A DNA stretch of 9,852 bases from an uncultured Micrococcales bacterium (lineage in GTDB: Bacteria > Actinomycetota > Actinomycetes > Actinomycetales > Microbacteriaceae), in the NCBI GenBank assembly GCA_903929105.1, contig CAIYTL010000122.1, forward strand, positions 1-9,852, read 5' to 3'. The position numbers were made by a program, and so were the translations under genes. Shown here one piece after another: positions 1 through 6,124 of the stretch (position 1 is the first letter of the stretch; every line of letters begins with the position of its first letter). Under the pieces are notes generated by a model. It ran no database searches and was not told the origin of the DNA. It was given only the letters and a program-made list of their open reading frames with translations.

Positions 1-1
1 C

Positions 2-307
2 GACGAGCTCACCGGGCAAGCCGTTGTTGCTTTTGTGATTTTGCGCCACAGCCACGTTGCCGAAGCCGAAGCCGGCGATGTCAACAAAGTTTTGCGTGAC
101 CACGTGAGCAAAGAAATCGGAGCCATTGCAAGACCGCGCCAGGTGATGGTTGTGAGCGAACTGCCTAAAACTCGCTCGGGCAAAATTATGCGTCGATTGC
201 TTCGCGATGTTGCCGAAAACCGTGAGATCGGCGACGTCACAACGCTCGCCGATAGTTCAGTAATGAACCTGATTAGCAGCAAACTTGCTTCGGGTGCAAA
301 AGATTAG
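2..307 (+). CDS. acs: Acetyl-CoA synthetase, C-terminal fragment (5' end outside window)
   Basis: AMP-forming acetate:CoA ligase, which activates acetate to acetyl-CoA through acetyl-AMP in the cytoplasm. Only the last 101 residues are visible; the reading frame is open to the left edge, so the gene is truncated by the window and not broken. The fragment is the mobile C-terminal subdomain. It begins DELTGQAVVAFVILR and carries the family signature PKTRSGKIMRR at visible residues 55-65. K61 in this motif is the catalytic lysine that protein acetyltransferases acetylate in known Acs enzymes to switch activity off. The end, with GDVTTLADSSVM, is the usual Acs tail. The stop codon lies 3 nt from the stop of the convergent RidA gene and no hairpin separates them. 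The identity is very secure; regulation by acetylation here is inferred from the conserved site. Confidence 0.97.
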   Translation, partial: DELTGQAVVAFVILRHSHVAEAEAGDVNKVLRDHVSKEIGAIARPRQVMVVSELPKTRSGKIMRRLLRDVAENREIGDVTTLADSSVMNLISSKLASGAKD

Positions 308-310
308 GGC

Positions 311-796
311 TTAGCGAAACTCTGCAATGAGCTCAACCTCAACGGCTGAGTCAAGTGGTAACGATGGCACACCAACCGCGCTGCGGGCGTGAACGCCAGC
401 CTCGCCAAAAACTTCGCCCAAGAACTCGCTCGCACCGTTAATTACCCCGGGTTGACCGGTAAAGTCGGCACCACCAGCGACAAAGCCCACAACTTTAACA
501 ATGCGCACGATGCGGTCTAGGTCGCCGATCGCAAGTTTCACTGCGGCGAGCGCGTTCAAAGCTGAAAGCTGTGCAAGTTTTTTTGCTTCGGCTGGCGAAA
601 CAAGACCCGCACCCTCGCCAACTTTGCCGGTGGCTGGCATCACGCCATCAACGAACGGCAGTTGGCCGCTCGTGAACACTAAGTTGCCGGTGACCACAGC
701 TGGAACATAGGCGGCAACCGGTTTGGCAACCTCAGGCAGGGCAAAACCAAGCTCAATAAGTCTGTTTTCAATTTTTGAAGCGGTGGTTTCGGGCAT
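311..796 (-). CDS. RidA/YjgF/UK114-family protein (Rv3678c-like)
   Basis: Small cytoplasmic protein of 161 aa in the RidA superfamily. Canonical RidA members hydrolyse reactive enamine/imine intermediates released by PLP enzymes; the substrate of this subgroup is not known to me. It has the family core: VTGNLVFTSGQLP (residues 35-47), the helix with LSALNALAAVK, VKVVGFVA, and HARSAVGV with the Arg (R138) that binds the substrate carboxylate in RidA proteins. The frame stays open upstream to about 979, but the ATG at 796 gives the usual family length and begins just before the IENRLIELG helix; longer versions would run through the divergent ponA gene. The ribosome binding site is weak (GCGAG). 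It is convergent with acs and divergent from ponA. The actinobacterial form of about 150-160 aa is longer than the classic 128-aa RidA, mainly through an N-terminal helix. The family assignment is firm and the biochemical role is inferred. Confidence 0.92.
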   Translation of the reverse strand: MPETTASKIENRLIELGFALPEVAKPVAAYVPAVVTGNLVFTSGQLPFVDGVMPATGKVGEGAGLVSPAEAKKLAQLSALNALAAVKLAIGDLDRIVRIVKVVGFVAGGADFTGQPGVINGASEFLGEVFGEAGVHARSAVGVPSLPLDSAVEVELIAEFR

Positions 797-814
797 CTTT
801 AGCTCGCTTTCAGT

Positions 815-837
815 GTTAGGCACTAACCTAGAGTTTA
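815..837. promoter_or_regulatory. Putative bidirectional promoter for ridA and ponA with an inverted repeat
   Basis: The 40-bp gap between the two divergent ATGs contains TAACCT at 824-829 on the plus strand, followed by 7 nt and then the ponA ATG. This is the spacing expected of a leaderless transcript starting at or next to the A of the ATG. The same bases read on the minus strand give TAGGTT (830 to 825), a -10-like hexamer placed to start a ridA transcript near 818 with a leader of roughly 22 nt. A perfect inverted repeat, GTTAG-GCA-CTAAC (815-827), overlaps both. No convincing -35 box is visible on either side. The hexamers and spacing are seen in the sequence; promoter function is inferred. 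Confidence 0.45.
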
Positions 838-3347
838 TGTCTGGTTCGCAGCGCAGTCGTGGCAGTAGGTTCGCAGCCTTCTTGAGTTTTATTGGCTTAA
901 GCACCCTTGCCGGAGTTCTTTTAGTAATTGTAATTTCACCGCTGGCTCTTTTGGGCGGTTTGCTCGCAAGCGCAGGCATTACAGCTTTCGATGGTTTGCC
1001 TGATTACATCAAGCCGGTGAACACATCGCAGGCTTCGACGATCTATGGCACTAAAAACGGCAAGCCAGTGCCAGTTGCAACTTTCTTTGACGAAAACCGC
1101 ATTTCGATTCCGTTCGACCAAATGTCGCCCAACATCATCAACGCGGTTGTTGCCACCGAAGACCCACGCTTTTATCAGCACAACGGTGTTGACGTTATTT
1201 CGTTCTTGCGAGCATCGATCGGCCAGGTTTTGCACACCGGCTCAGCTGGTGGTTCGACAATCACGATGCAGTACGTAAAAAACACTTTGGTCGAAGCCGC
1301 TGTTTTGGCCGGCGATAAAGCAGCCGCCGCGGCCGCAACCGCAAACACTCCAGACCGCAAAATCAAAGAGATTCGCTTAGCGCTGGCTCTTGAGAAGGTT
1401 ACGAGCAAAAAAGACATTCTTGCCGGCTATTTGAACATCGCCTATTTTGGCAACCAGATTTATGGAATCGAAGCGGCCTCAAACTATTACTTTGGTGTTC
1501 ACGCCAGTCAGCTCAGCATTGCTCAGGCAGCTTTGCTCGGTGGCATGGTTCAGAACCCTGAGAACTTCAGACCAGATATTGCAGCAAACTTGCCGGCCGC
1601 AAAAGGTCGTCGTGACTATGTGATTAGCAACGAGCTCAAGCACGCAGACATCACACACATCACCGCCGAACAAGCTGCGGCCGCCATTGCCGAGCCGATT
1701 ACGGTTCACATTACGCACGCCAAGAGCGGTTGCGAAGTCAAGCAGGTCACCGCCTTTTTCTGTGACTATGTCGTTTGGACAATTCGAAACAACCCAGAAT
1801 TCGGTCAAACCCCTGCCGACCGCGAAGCCTTGCTGCGCCAAGGCGGTCTAGACATTTATACGACGATGGATGCCAGCGTTCAGCAAGTAACAGACACTGC
1901 CAGCAAATACTGGGTCTCGCCGACTGACCGCAACCACATTGGAACCGCGAGTGTTTCGGTGCAGGTTGGCACGGGTCGCATCTTGGCAATGTCTGAAAAC
2001 CGAATCTTTGACCAAACTTCAAACCCGCCATCTGGGCACACCGCTGTCAACTATGCGGCTGATGTCAACTATGGCGGTTCGCATGGTTTTCAAACGGGTT
2101 CGACCTACAAGTTGTTCACGCTTGGCGAATGGCTAAGCAAGGGCTTTAAGTTGCTTGACCAGGTTGACGGGCGCCTTAGAAACTGGAACGCTACAGACTT
2201 TGCTTCGCGTTGCGCCCCGCTGAGTGGCACTTGGAAACCAAAGAACATCGGCAAAGAACCTGAGAACCCAACTGTGGTTCAAGCAACAGCGCTTTCGATC
2301 AACACCGCTTTTGCCGCAATGGCTGCGCAGCTCGACCTTTGTGACATTCGCGACCTTGCTATGCGTTTCGGTGTTCACCGAGCCGACCTGACTCCGCTCG
2401 TTACCTACCCTTCATCGGTGATCGGCATTAACGAAATCGCTCCGGTAACCATGGCTGCAGCGCTCGCGGGAATATCAAACCACGGTGTTTTTTGCACCCC
2501 GGTAGCTATTGACCGAGTTGTTGTGCGAGCCACTAACCAGCCCATGACTGTTCCCACGACCCAATGCTCCCCTGCGGTAACACCTGAAGTTTCTGCAGGA
2601 ATGATCTATGCCATGAAAGCTGTAATGAACGGCGGAACCGGTGGAGCATCAAACACCGGTGACGGCGCGCAAATTGCCGCTAAAACTGGAACCACCGACT
2701 CGGGTGTTCACACGTGGATGACTGGAACCACTACCGCAGTTGCTACCGCAACTTGGGTGGGCAACGTTGTTGGAACCACGAGCCTGACCAGCTTCACACT
2801 GCACGGCAAGGCAGCCAACACGGTTCGTCACGACATTTGGCGAACCATCATGCAAACGGTGAATAAGCTCTATAAACCAGGCAAGTTTCCGAACCCGCCT
2901 AAGAGCATGATCGATGCAACGATGATCACTGTTCCTGACGAGCGAGGCAAAAACCCGAGCAACGCAACCGGCGACCTCATCAAGAATGGTCTCAGCGCAA
3001 CCACAGTTGCGGGCACAGTTGCTTCGACATTGCCAGTGGGCTCAGTTGCGGCCACGTCACCGCGCAACGGCAGTTCAATAGCCCGCGGCACCATCGTTAA
3101 GATTTACATCAGTCGAGGCGGTGCATCGGTTGTTCCTAAAGTTGCGGGCATGACAGTTTCTGATGCAATCAGCGCACTGTTAGCGGCTGGTTTTGCCGCT
3201 GTTTCGGCACCACAGCCCAATCAGACACAGTTCTTTCAGCACTCGTCAACTGTGGCCGCAGGCAACGTAGTCGGCACTTCGCCGGCCGCTGGCTCTAAGG
3301 CTTCGTCTGACGGTGCGATATTGCTCATAATCAGCTCTGGCCCATAA
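837..3347 (+). CDS. ponA: Bifunctional class A penicillin-binding protein (glycosyltransferase/transpeptidase) with two PASTA domains, PonA2 type
   Basis: Inner-membrane enzyme of 836 aa that polymerises lipid II into glycan strands and crosslinks the peptides. A short basic N-terminus is followed by a membrane segment at about residues 14-46. The GT51 glycosyltransferase domain covers about 65-260: ATEDPRFYQHNGVD contains the catalytic Glu (E108), and GGSTITMQYVKN and ALALEK (E186) are the next motifs. The penicillin-binding transpeptidase domain covers about 340-680, with all three catalytic motifs: S422-TYK425 (nucleophile Ser), S487-I-N489 and K616-TG618. Two PASTA domains follow at about 696-760 and 764-834. 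The start at 837 was chosen over an in-frame ATG at 723 because it sits directly before the basic/transmembrane N-terminus and avoids overlap with ridA. No Shine-Dalgarno is visible and a -10-like TAACCT lies 7 nt upstream, which suggests leaderless translation. Pairing with the downstream phosphoesterase matches mycobacterial ponA2-Rv3683. Confidence 0.95.
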   Translation: MSGSQRSRGSRFAAFLSFIGLSTLAGVLLVIVISPLALLGGLLASAGITAFDGLPDYIKPVNTSQASTIYGTKNGKPVPVATFFDENRISIPFDQMSPNIINAVVATEDPRFYQHNGVDVISFLRASIGQVLHTGSAGGSTITMQYVKNTLVEAAVLAGDKAAAAAATANTPDRKIKEIRLALALEKVTSKKDILAGYLNIAYFGNQIYGIEAASNYYFGVHASQLSIAQAALLGGMVQNPENFRPDIAANLPAAKGRRDYVISNELKHADITHITAEQAAAAIAEPITVHITHAKSGCEVKQVTAFFCDYVVWTIRNNPEFGQTPADREALLRQGGLDIYTTMDASVQQVTDTASKYWVSPTDRNHIGTASVSVQVGTGRILAMSENRIFDQTSNPPSGHTAVNYAADVNYGGSHGFQTGSTYKLFTLGEWLSKGFKLLDQVDGRLRNWNATDFASRCAPLSGTWKPKNIGKEPENPTVVQATALSINTAFAAMAAQLDLCDIRDLAMRFGVHRADLTPLVTYPSSVIGINEIAPVTMAAALAGISNHGVFCTPVAIDRVVVRATNQPMTVPTTQCSPAVTPEVSAGMIYAMKAVMNGGTGGASNTGDGAQIAAKTGTTDSGVHTWMTGTTTAVATATWVGNVVGTTSLTSFTLHGKAANTVRHDIWRTIMQTVNKLYKPGKFPNPPKSMIDATMITVPDERGKNPSNATGDLIKNGLSATTVAGTVASTLPVGSVAATSPRNGSSIARGTIVKIYISRGGASVVPKVAGMTVSDAISALLAAGFAAVSAPQPNQTQFFQHSSTVAAGNVVGTSPAAGSKASSDGAILLIISSGP

Positions 3348-3350
3348 CCT

Positions 3351-4277
3351 ATGGCGCTTGTGCTACTAGATGTTCTGCTGGGTTTGATGGCCCTAGGCCT
3401 ACTAATTTTTGCTTGGGCTTCGCTCATCGAGCGCCACTGGTTCGCGATTCGCAAAGAAACCCTCGCAATTTTGCCGCCCGGTTCGCTGCCTGAGGGCAAG
3501 AATCCGTTGCGAATTTTGCACATAAGCGATATTCATTTGGCACCATGGCAAAAGCGAAAAATCGCATGGATGCTTCGCCTCGACAACCTCAAGCCTGACC
3601 TTGTGGTCAACACCGGCGACAACCTGGGCCACCTAGACTCGGTTGAACCGCTGCTCTGGTCGCTGCACCCCTTGCTTGCAACGCCTGGAGTTTTTGTCAA
3701 CGGATCGAATGACTATTTTGCGCCAAAGCCGCGAAACCCCCTGAATTATCTGCGCAAACCTTCAAATCGAACTTCAAACACGGCACTCGACACTTCATCA
3801 CTGGTTGCCGGTTTTGAAGCCGGCGGTTGGCTAAACCTCAACAATCGCGGCGGGTTATTAAAGATTGGCGAGCTTTCGCTCGGTTTCATCGGCATCGACG
3901 ATGCTCACGATGGGCTCGACGACCTGCGTTCGCTGCCAGCCAGCAAACAGACCATCGGCAAGCCCGACCTTCTTATCGGGGTTAGCCATGCTCCCTATCT
4001 AAAAGTTATCGATGCAATGGCCGATCAAAAAGTTGACCTGATGCTGGCCGGTCACACACACGGCGGTCAGGTGTGCCTGCCATTTTTTGGGGCCATCATT
4101 ACCAACTGCGATTTGCCGCGCAAGAACGCCAAGGGCCTCAGCGCATGGCACATCAAAGGACACACCCTTTTGCTAAACGTTAGCGCCGGCCTCGGGCATT
4201 CGATTTATGCGCCGTTCCGTTTGGCCTGCCGGCCTGAAGTGCGTGTGCTAGAGCTGGTTGAACGACCTATTGGTTAG
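3351..4277 (+). CDS. Membrane-anchored metallophosphoesterase (Rv3683/YkuE-like)
   Basis: Calcineurin-like metallophosphoesterase of 308 aa. An N-terminal hydrophobic segment (about residues 3-25) should anchor it to the membrane. The dimetal-site motifs are in order: D60-I-H62 in HISDIHL; GD90-N91; a GSND121 block in place of the usual GNHD/E; SH213AP; and GH235-T-H237-GG. The GNHD variant replaces the usual Asn and His; I recall similar GSND blocks in actinobacterial relatives, so it is probably a subgroup trait, but this is from memory. The ATG lies 3 nt after the ponA stop and no ribosome binding site is seen, so translation is probably coupled to ponA. The constant pairing with a PonA2-type enzyme suggests a cell-envelope role, but the substrate is unknown. 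YkuE-like relatives have been described as cell-wall-associated phosphodiesterases. Its stop codon overlaps the stop of the convergent lipoprotein gene. Confidence 0.9.
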   Translation: MALVLLDVLLGLMALGLLIFAWASLIERHWFAIRKETLAILPPGSLPEGKNPLRILHISDIHLAPWQKRKIAWMLRLDNLKPDLVVNTGDNLGHLDSVEPLLWSLHPLLATPGVFVNGSNDYFAPKPRNPLNYLRKPSNRTSNTALDTSSLVAGFEAGGWLNLNNRGGLLKIGELSLGFIGIDDAHDGLDDLRSLPASKQTIGKPDLLIGVSHAPYLKVIDAMADQKVDLMLAGHTHGGQVCLPFFGAIITNCDLPRKNAKGLSAWHIKGHTLLLNVSAGLGHSIYAPFRLACRPEVRVLELVERPIG

Positions 4278-4843
4278 TTTCCGAGAGCCCAGGCTTTTGC
4301 ACCAAGCACAATGTATTCACCTGCGGCGTTGTCGCACCTAGCGGTCTGCCCAGCGGTGTAGCACGTGAAGTCACCCACCTTGATGGAGTATCCGTTATCG
4401 AGGGTTTTGGCCTTTGAAGCATCAGCATAGTAGCCGCCCGAGCAGGTGAACTCGGCAGCTTTGCCCGCAGCGGGGGCTTTAGCCACTAGTTTGACTTGAT
4501 AGCCGAAACTATATGAACATGAATCGGGGGTGGGAATCGGGTCATATTGGGTTGCTGCTTCGTCTTGTTCGCATATTGCAAACTGTGCATCTTTGTTGAT
4601 CGAACACCAGGTTGGGCCGGTGCCAATTTTGAAGACATAGTCGCTGTAACTGGTTAGATAGTCGGCTGCATTCGCAAGCGGCAAGTCAGCGGTGGCCGCT
4701 GGCGGAATCAGGCTCGGATCAATCACGGGCCAGCTGTTAGTTGGGCTTTCGGTGGCGGTGGGCGAAGAAGATTCAGCGGGCGCACAACCGGCAAGACCCG
4801 CGACGAATGCGAGGGTCAAAGCAACCAACAGAAATCTCTTCAC
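4274..4843 (-). CDS. Secreted cysteine-rich lipoprotein of unknown function (DUF6636-like C-terminal region)
   Basis: The 189-aa product begins with a lipoprotein signal peptide: KR, a hydrophobic stretch, and lipobox LAGC with the lipidated Cys at 20. A Ser/Thr/Pro-rich tether (about residues 21-55) follows, so the protein should be anchored on the outer face of the membrane. The mature part has six cysteines (80, 91, 109, 134, 161, 170), enough for three disulfides. The last 60 residues (FTCSGGYYA ... LDNGYSIKVGDFTC ... ARCDNAAGEYIVLGAKAW) resemble the actinobacterial secreted-protein pattern 'LPYGQ..VG.FTC.S...GV.C.N..GHGF.LSR..Y', which I associate with DUF6636; this is memory-based and not searched. 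No enzymatic motif is visible. The start codon is GTG; the alternative, a downstream start, would lose the signal peptide. It overlaps the phosphoesterase stop by 4 nt and has its own promoter region upstream. Confidence 0.82.
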   Translation of the reverse strand: MKRFLLVALTLAFVAGLAGCAPAESSSPTATESPTNSWPVIDPSLIPPAATADLPLANAADYLTSYSDYVFKIGTGPTWCSINKDAQFAICEQDEAATQYDPIPTPDSCSYSFGYQVKLVAKAPAAGKAAEFTCSGGYYADASKAKTLDNGYSIKVGDFTCYTAGQTARCDNAAGEYIVLGAKAWALGN

Positions 4844-4855
4844 ACCGCAAGGCTA
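4844..4855 (-). promoter_or_regulatory. Putative leaderless promoter (-10) of the lipoprotein gene
   Basis: On the minus strand TAGCCT (4855 to 4850), a TANNNT-type -10 hexamer, is followed by 6 nt and then the GTG start codon. There is no Shine-Dalgarno sequence in front of the GTG. This spacing would place the transcription start at the start codon, as in the leaderless mRNAs common in actinobacteria. No clear -35 was found. The rest of the gap (4856-4933) is AT-rich and holds no gene I can support. Confidence 0.35.
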
Positions 4856-4933
4856 TCGGCGTTATGTTTTAGAAAAACGCATCTAAAGAGCGATTTTGTT
4901 TACGTTTGTGTAAAGAGTTTCTGAGAATTCACT

Positions 4934-4967
4934 AAAAATGGCGGGCCGCCGAAGCGACCCGCCATTT
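4934..4967 (-). terminator. Rho-independent terminator of the lysC-asd transcript
   Basis: A 14-bp stem (4936-4949 paired with 4954-4967) closes on a 4-nt loop. Read on the minus strand, the loop is UUCG closed by C-G, the very stable cUUCGg tetraloop, and the stem runs into five U (4938 to 4934). One position (4946/4957) is a C-A mismatch on the plus strand but a G-U wobble in the minus-strand RNA, so the hairpin is complete only for leftward transcription. It lies about 20 nt after the asd stop codon, as expected for the end of that transcript. Confidence 0.92.
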
Positions 4968-4986
4968 GAAAAACCACAACCTGCGT

Positions 4987-6054
4987 TTAGAACTCTTTTG
5001 CTACGAGTTCAGCGATTTCATAGGTGTTCAATGCTGCACCCTTGCGCAGGTTGTCGCCAACTACAAACAACTCAATGCTGTTGTTGAAATCGAGCGACTG
5101 GCGAATGCGGCCAACAAAAGTTGGGTCTTGGCCAGCAACCTGGTTTGGGGTTGGGTAGACATTGTTTGCTGGGTCGTCGAGCACCTTGACGGTTGGCTGC
5201 GCGTTGAGAACATCGCGAACCTCGTCTGGGGTGAGTTCGTTGGCAAAAGTAGCGTGAACGGTTAGCGAGTGGGCAACCTGAACCGGCACTCGAACGCAGC
5301 TCGCTGCCACCTTAAGGTCGCTGATGCCCAGAATCTTGCGTGATTCGTCGCGAACCTTCATCTCTTCAGACGAGTGGCCGCCAGCTTTTAGCGAACCTGC
5401 GAACGGAATCACGTTGAGCGCAATCGGGTGAGCCCACGGAGAATCGCTGAGGTCGTTGCCAGCGGCAGCCAAAGCTGCACGCACATCGTTGGTGTTGGTG
5501 CCAAGGCTGGCGTCGCCGCCAGCAACTTTGATTTCGTCGGCTAGCTCGGCGATGCCAGCAGCACCTGCGCCAGAAACTGCCTGGTAGCTCGAAACTACAA
5601 GTTCTTTCAAAGTCCATTTGCGGTGAAGCGCACCCATGGCAGCCATCATGGTCAAAGTGGTGCAGTTTGGGTTAGAGATGATTCCGAGCGGGCGGTTTTT
5701 GGCCTGCTCAGGGTTCACCTCAGGCACCACCAAAGGCACGTCTGGGTTCATGCGAAACGCGCCAGAGTTGTCAACGGCAATTGCGCCGTGCTCTGCAGCG
5801 ATAGGCGCCCAAACTTCTGAAACCTCATCGGGCACGTCGAACATAGCAATGTCTATGCCGTCAAAAGCTTCAGGGGCAAGTGCCACTACGGTCAGTTCTT
5901 CGCCGTGAACGGTGATCTTTTTGCCGGCTGAGCGTGGCGAGGCAATCAGACGAATTTCGCCCCAGATGTTTTCGCGGCTATTGATAATGCCGATCATCAC
6001 GGTGCCAACTGCGCCGGTTGCGCCAACAAGTGCGAGGTTTGGTTTGCGACTCAT
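4987..6054 (-). CDS. asd: Aspartate-semialdehyde dehydrogenase
   Basis: NADPH-dependent enzyme of 355 aa that reduces aspartyl-4-phosphate to aspartate 4-semialdehyde, the branch point to diaminopimelate/lysine, homoserine, methionine and threonine. The N-terminal NADP-binding loop is VGATGAVGTVM (residues 10-20). The catalytic cysteine is C131 in SNPNCTT. SYQAVSGAG holds the active-site Gln (Q158), EMKVRDESRKI has the substrate-binding Lys (K233), and RVPVQVAHSL carries R255 and the acid/base His H262. The length and all key residues are normal for the family. The ATG follows a strong ribosome binding site. It is the last gene of the leftward cluster, 70 bp after lysC, and is followed by a strong terminator. 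No promoter was evident in the 70-bp gap, so cotranscription with lysC is likely. Confidence 0.98.
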   Translation of the reverse strand: MSRKPNLALVGATGAVGTVMIGIINSRENIWGEIRLIASPRSAGKKITVHGEELTVVALAPEAFDGIDIAMFDVPDEVSEVWAPIAAEHGAIAVDNSGAFRMNPDVPLVVPEVNPEQAKNRPLGIISNPNCTTLTMMAAMGALHRKWTLKELVVSSYQAVSGAGAAGIAELADEIKVAGGDASLGTNTNDVRAALAAAGNDLSDSPWAHPIALNVIPFAGSLKAGGHSSEEMKVRDESRKILGISDLKVAASCVRVPVQVAHSLTVHATFANELTPDEVRDVLNAQPTVKVLDDPANNVYPTPNQVAGQDPTFVGRIRQSLDFNNSIELFVVGDNLRKGAALNTYEIAELVAKEF

Positions 6055-6060
6055 TTCGAG

Positions 6061-6067
6061 CTCCTTT
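6061..6067 (-). promoter_or_regulatory. Ribosome binding site of asd
   Basis: AAAGGAG on the minus strand lies 6 nt before the ATG. It fixes the asd start at 6054 and is among the strongest Shine-Dalgarno sequences in the window, in contrast to ponA, the phosphoesterase, the lipoprotein gene and recR, which lack one. Confidence 0.85.
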
Positions 6068-6124
6068 GTTTCAAAACTGGGCTATTGCCTAAAAATTTTC
6101 TGGGATGCCTGACGGCCTAGAGGT

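Noticed and set aside
723..836. Upstream in-frame ATG for ponA, adding 38 residues
   Set aside because: It would overlap ridA, has no ribosome binding site, and puts a non-conserved stretch before the basic/transmembrane N-terminus; the ATG at 837 fits the family and the -10-like element.
797..979. N-terminal extension of the RidA gene to 979
   Set aside because: The extra 61 residues would lie inside ponA on the opposite strand and have no RidA homology by eye; the ATG at 796 gives the family length.
1260..1300. Met in place of the usual Gln in the GT51 motif GGSTITMQ as a sign of an inactive glycosyltransferase
   Set aside because: Catalytic Glu residues are intact and I recall Met at this place in other actinobacterial class A enzymes, so it is likely a normal variant.
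4872..4898. Hairpin AAAAACGC ... GCGATTTT upstream of the lipoprotein gene as a second terminator
   Set aside because: Only three G-C pairs and a bulge; too weak, and a strong terminator is already present next to it.
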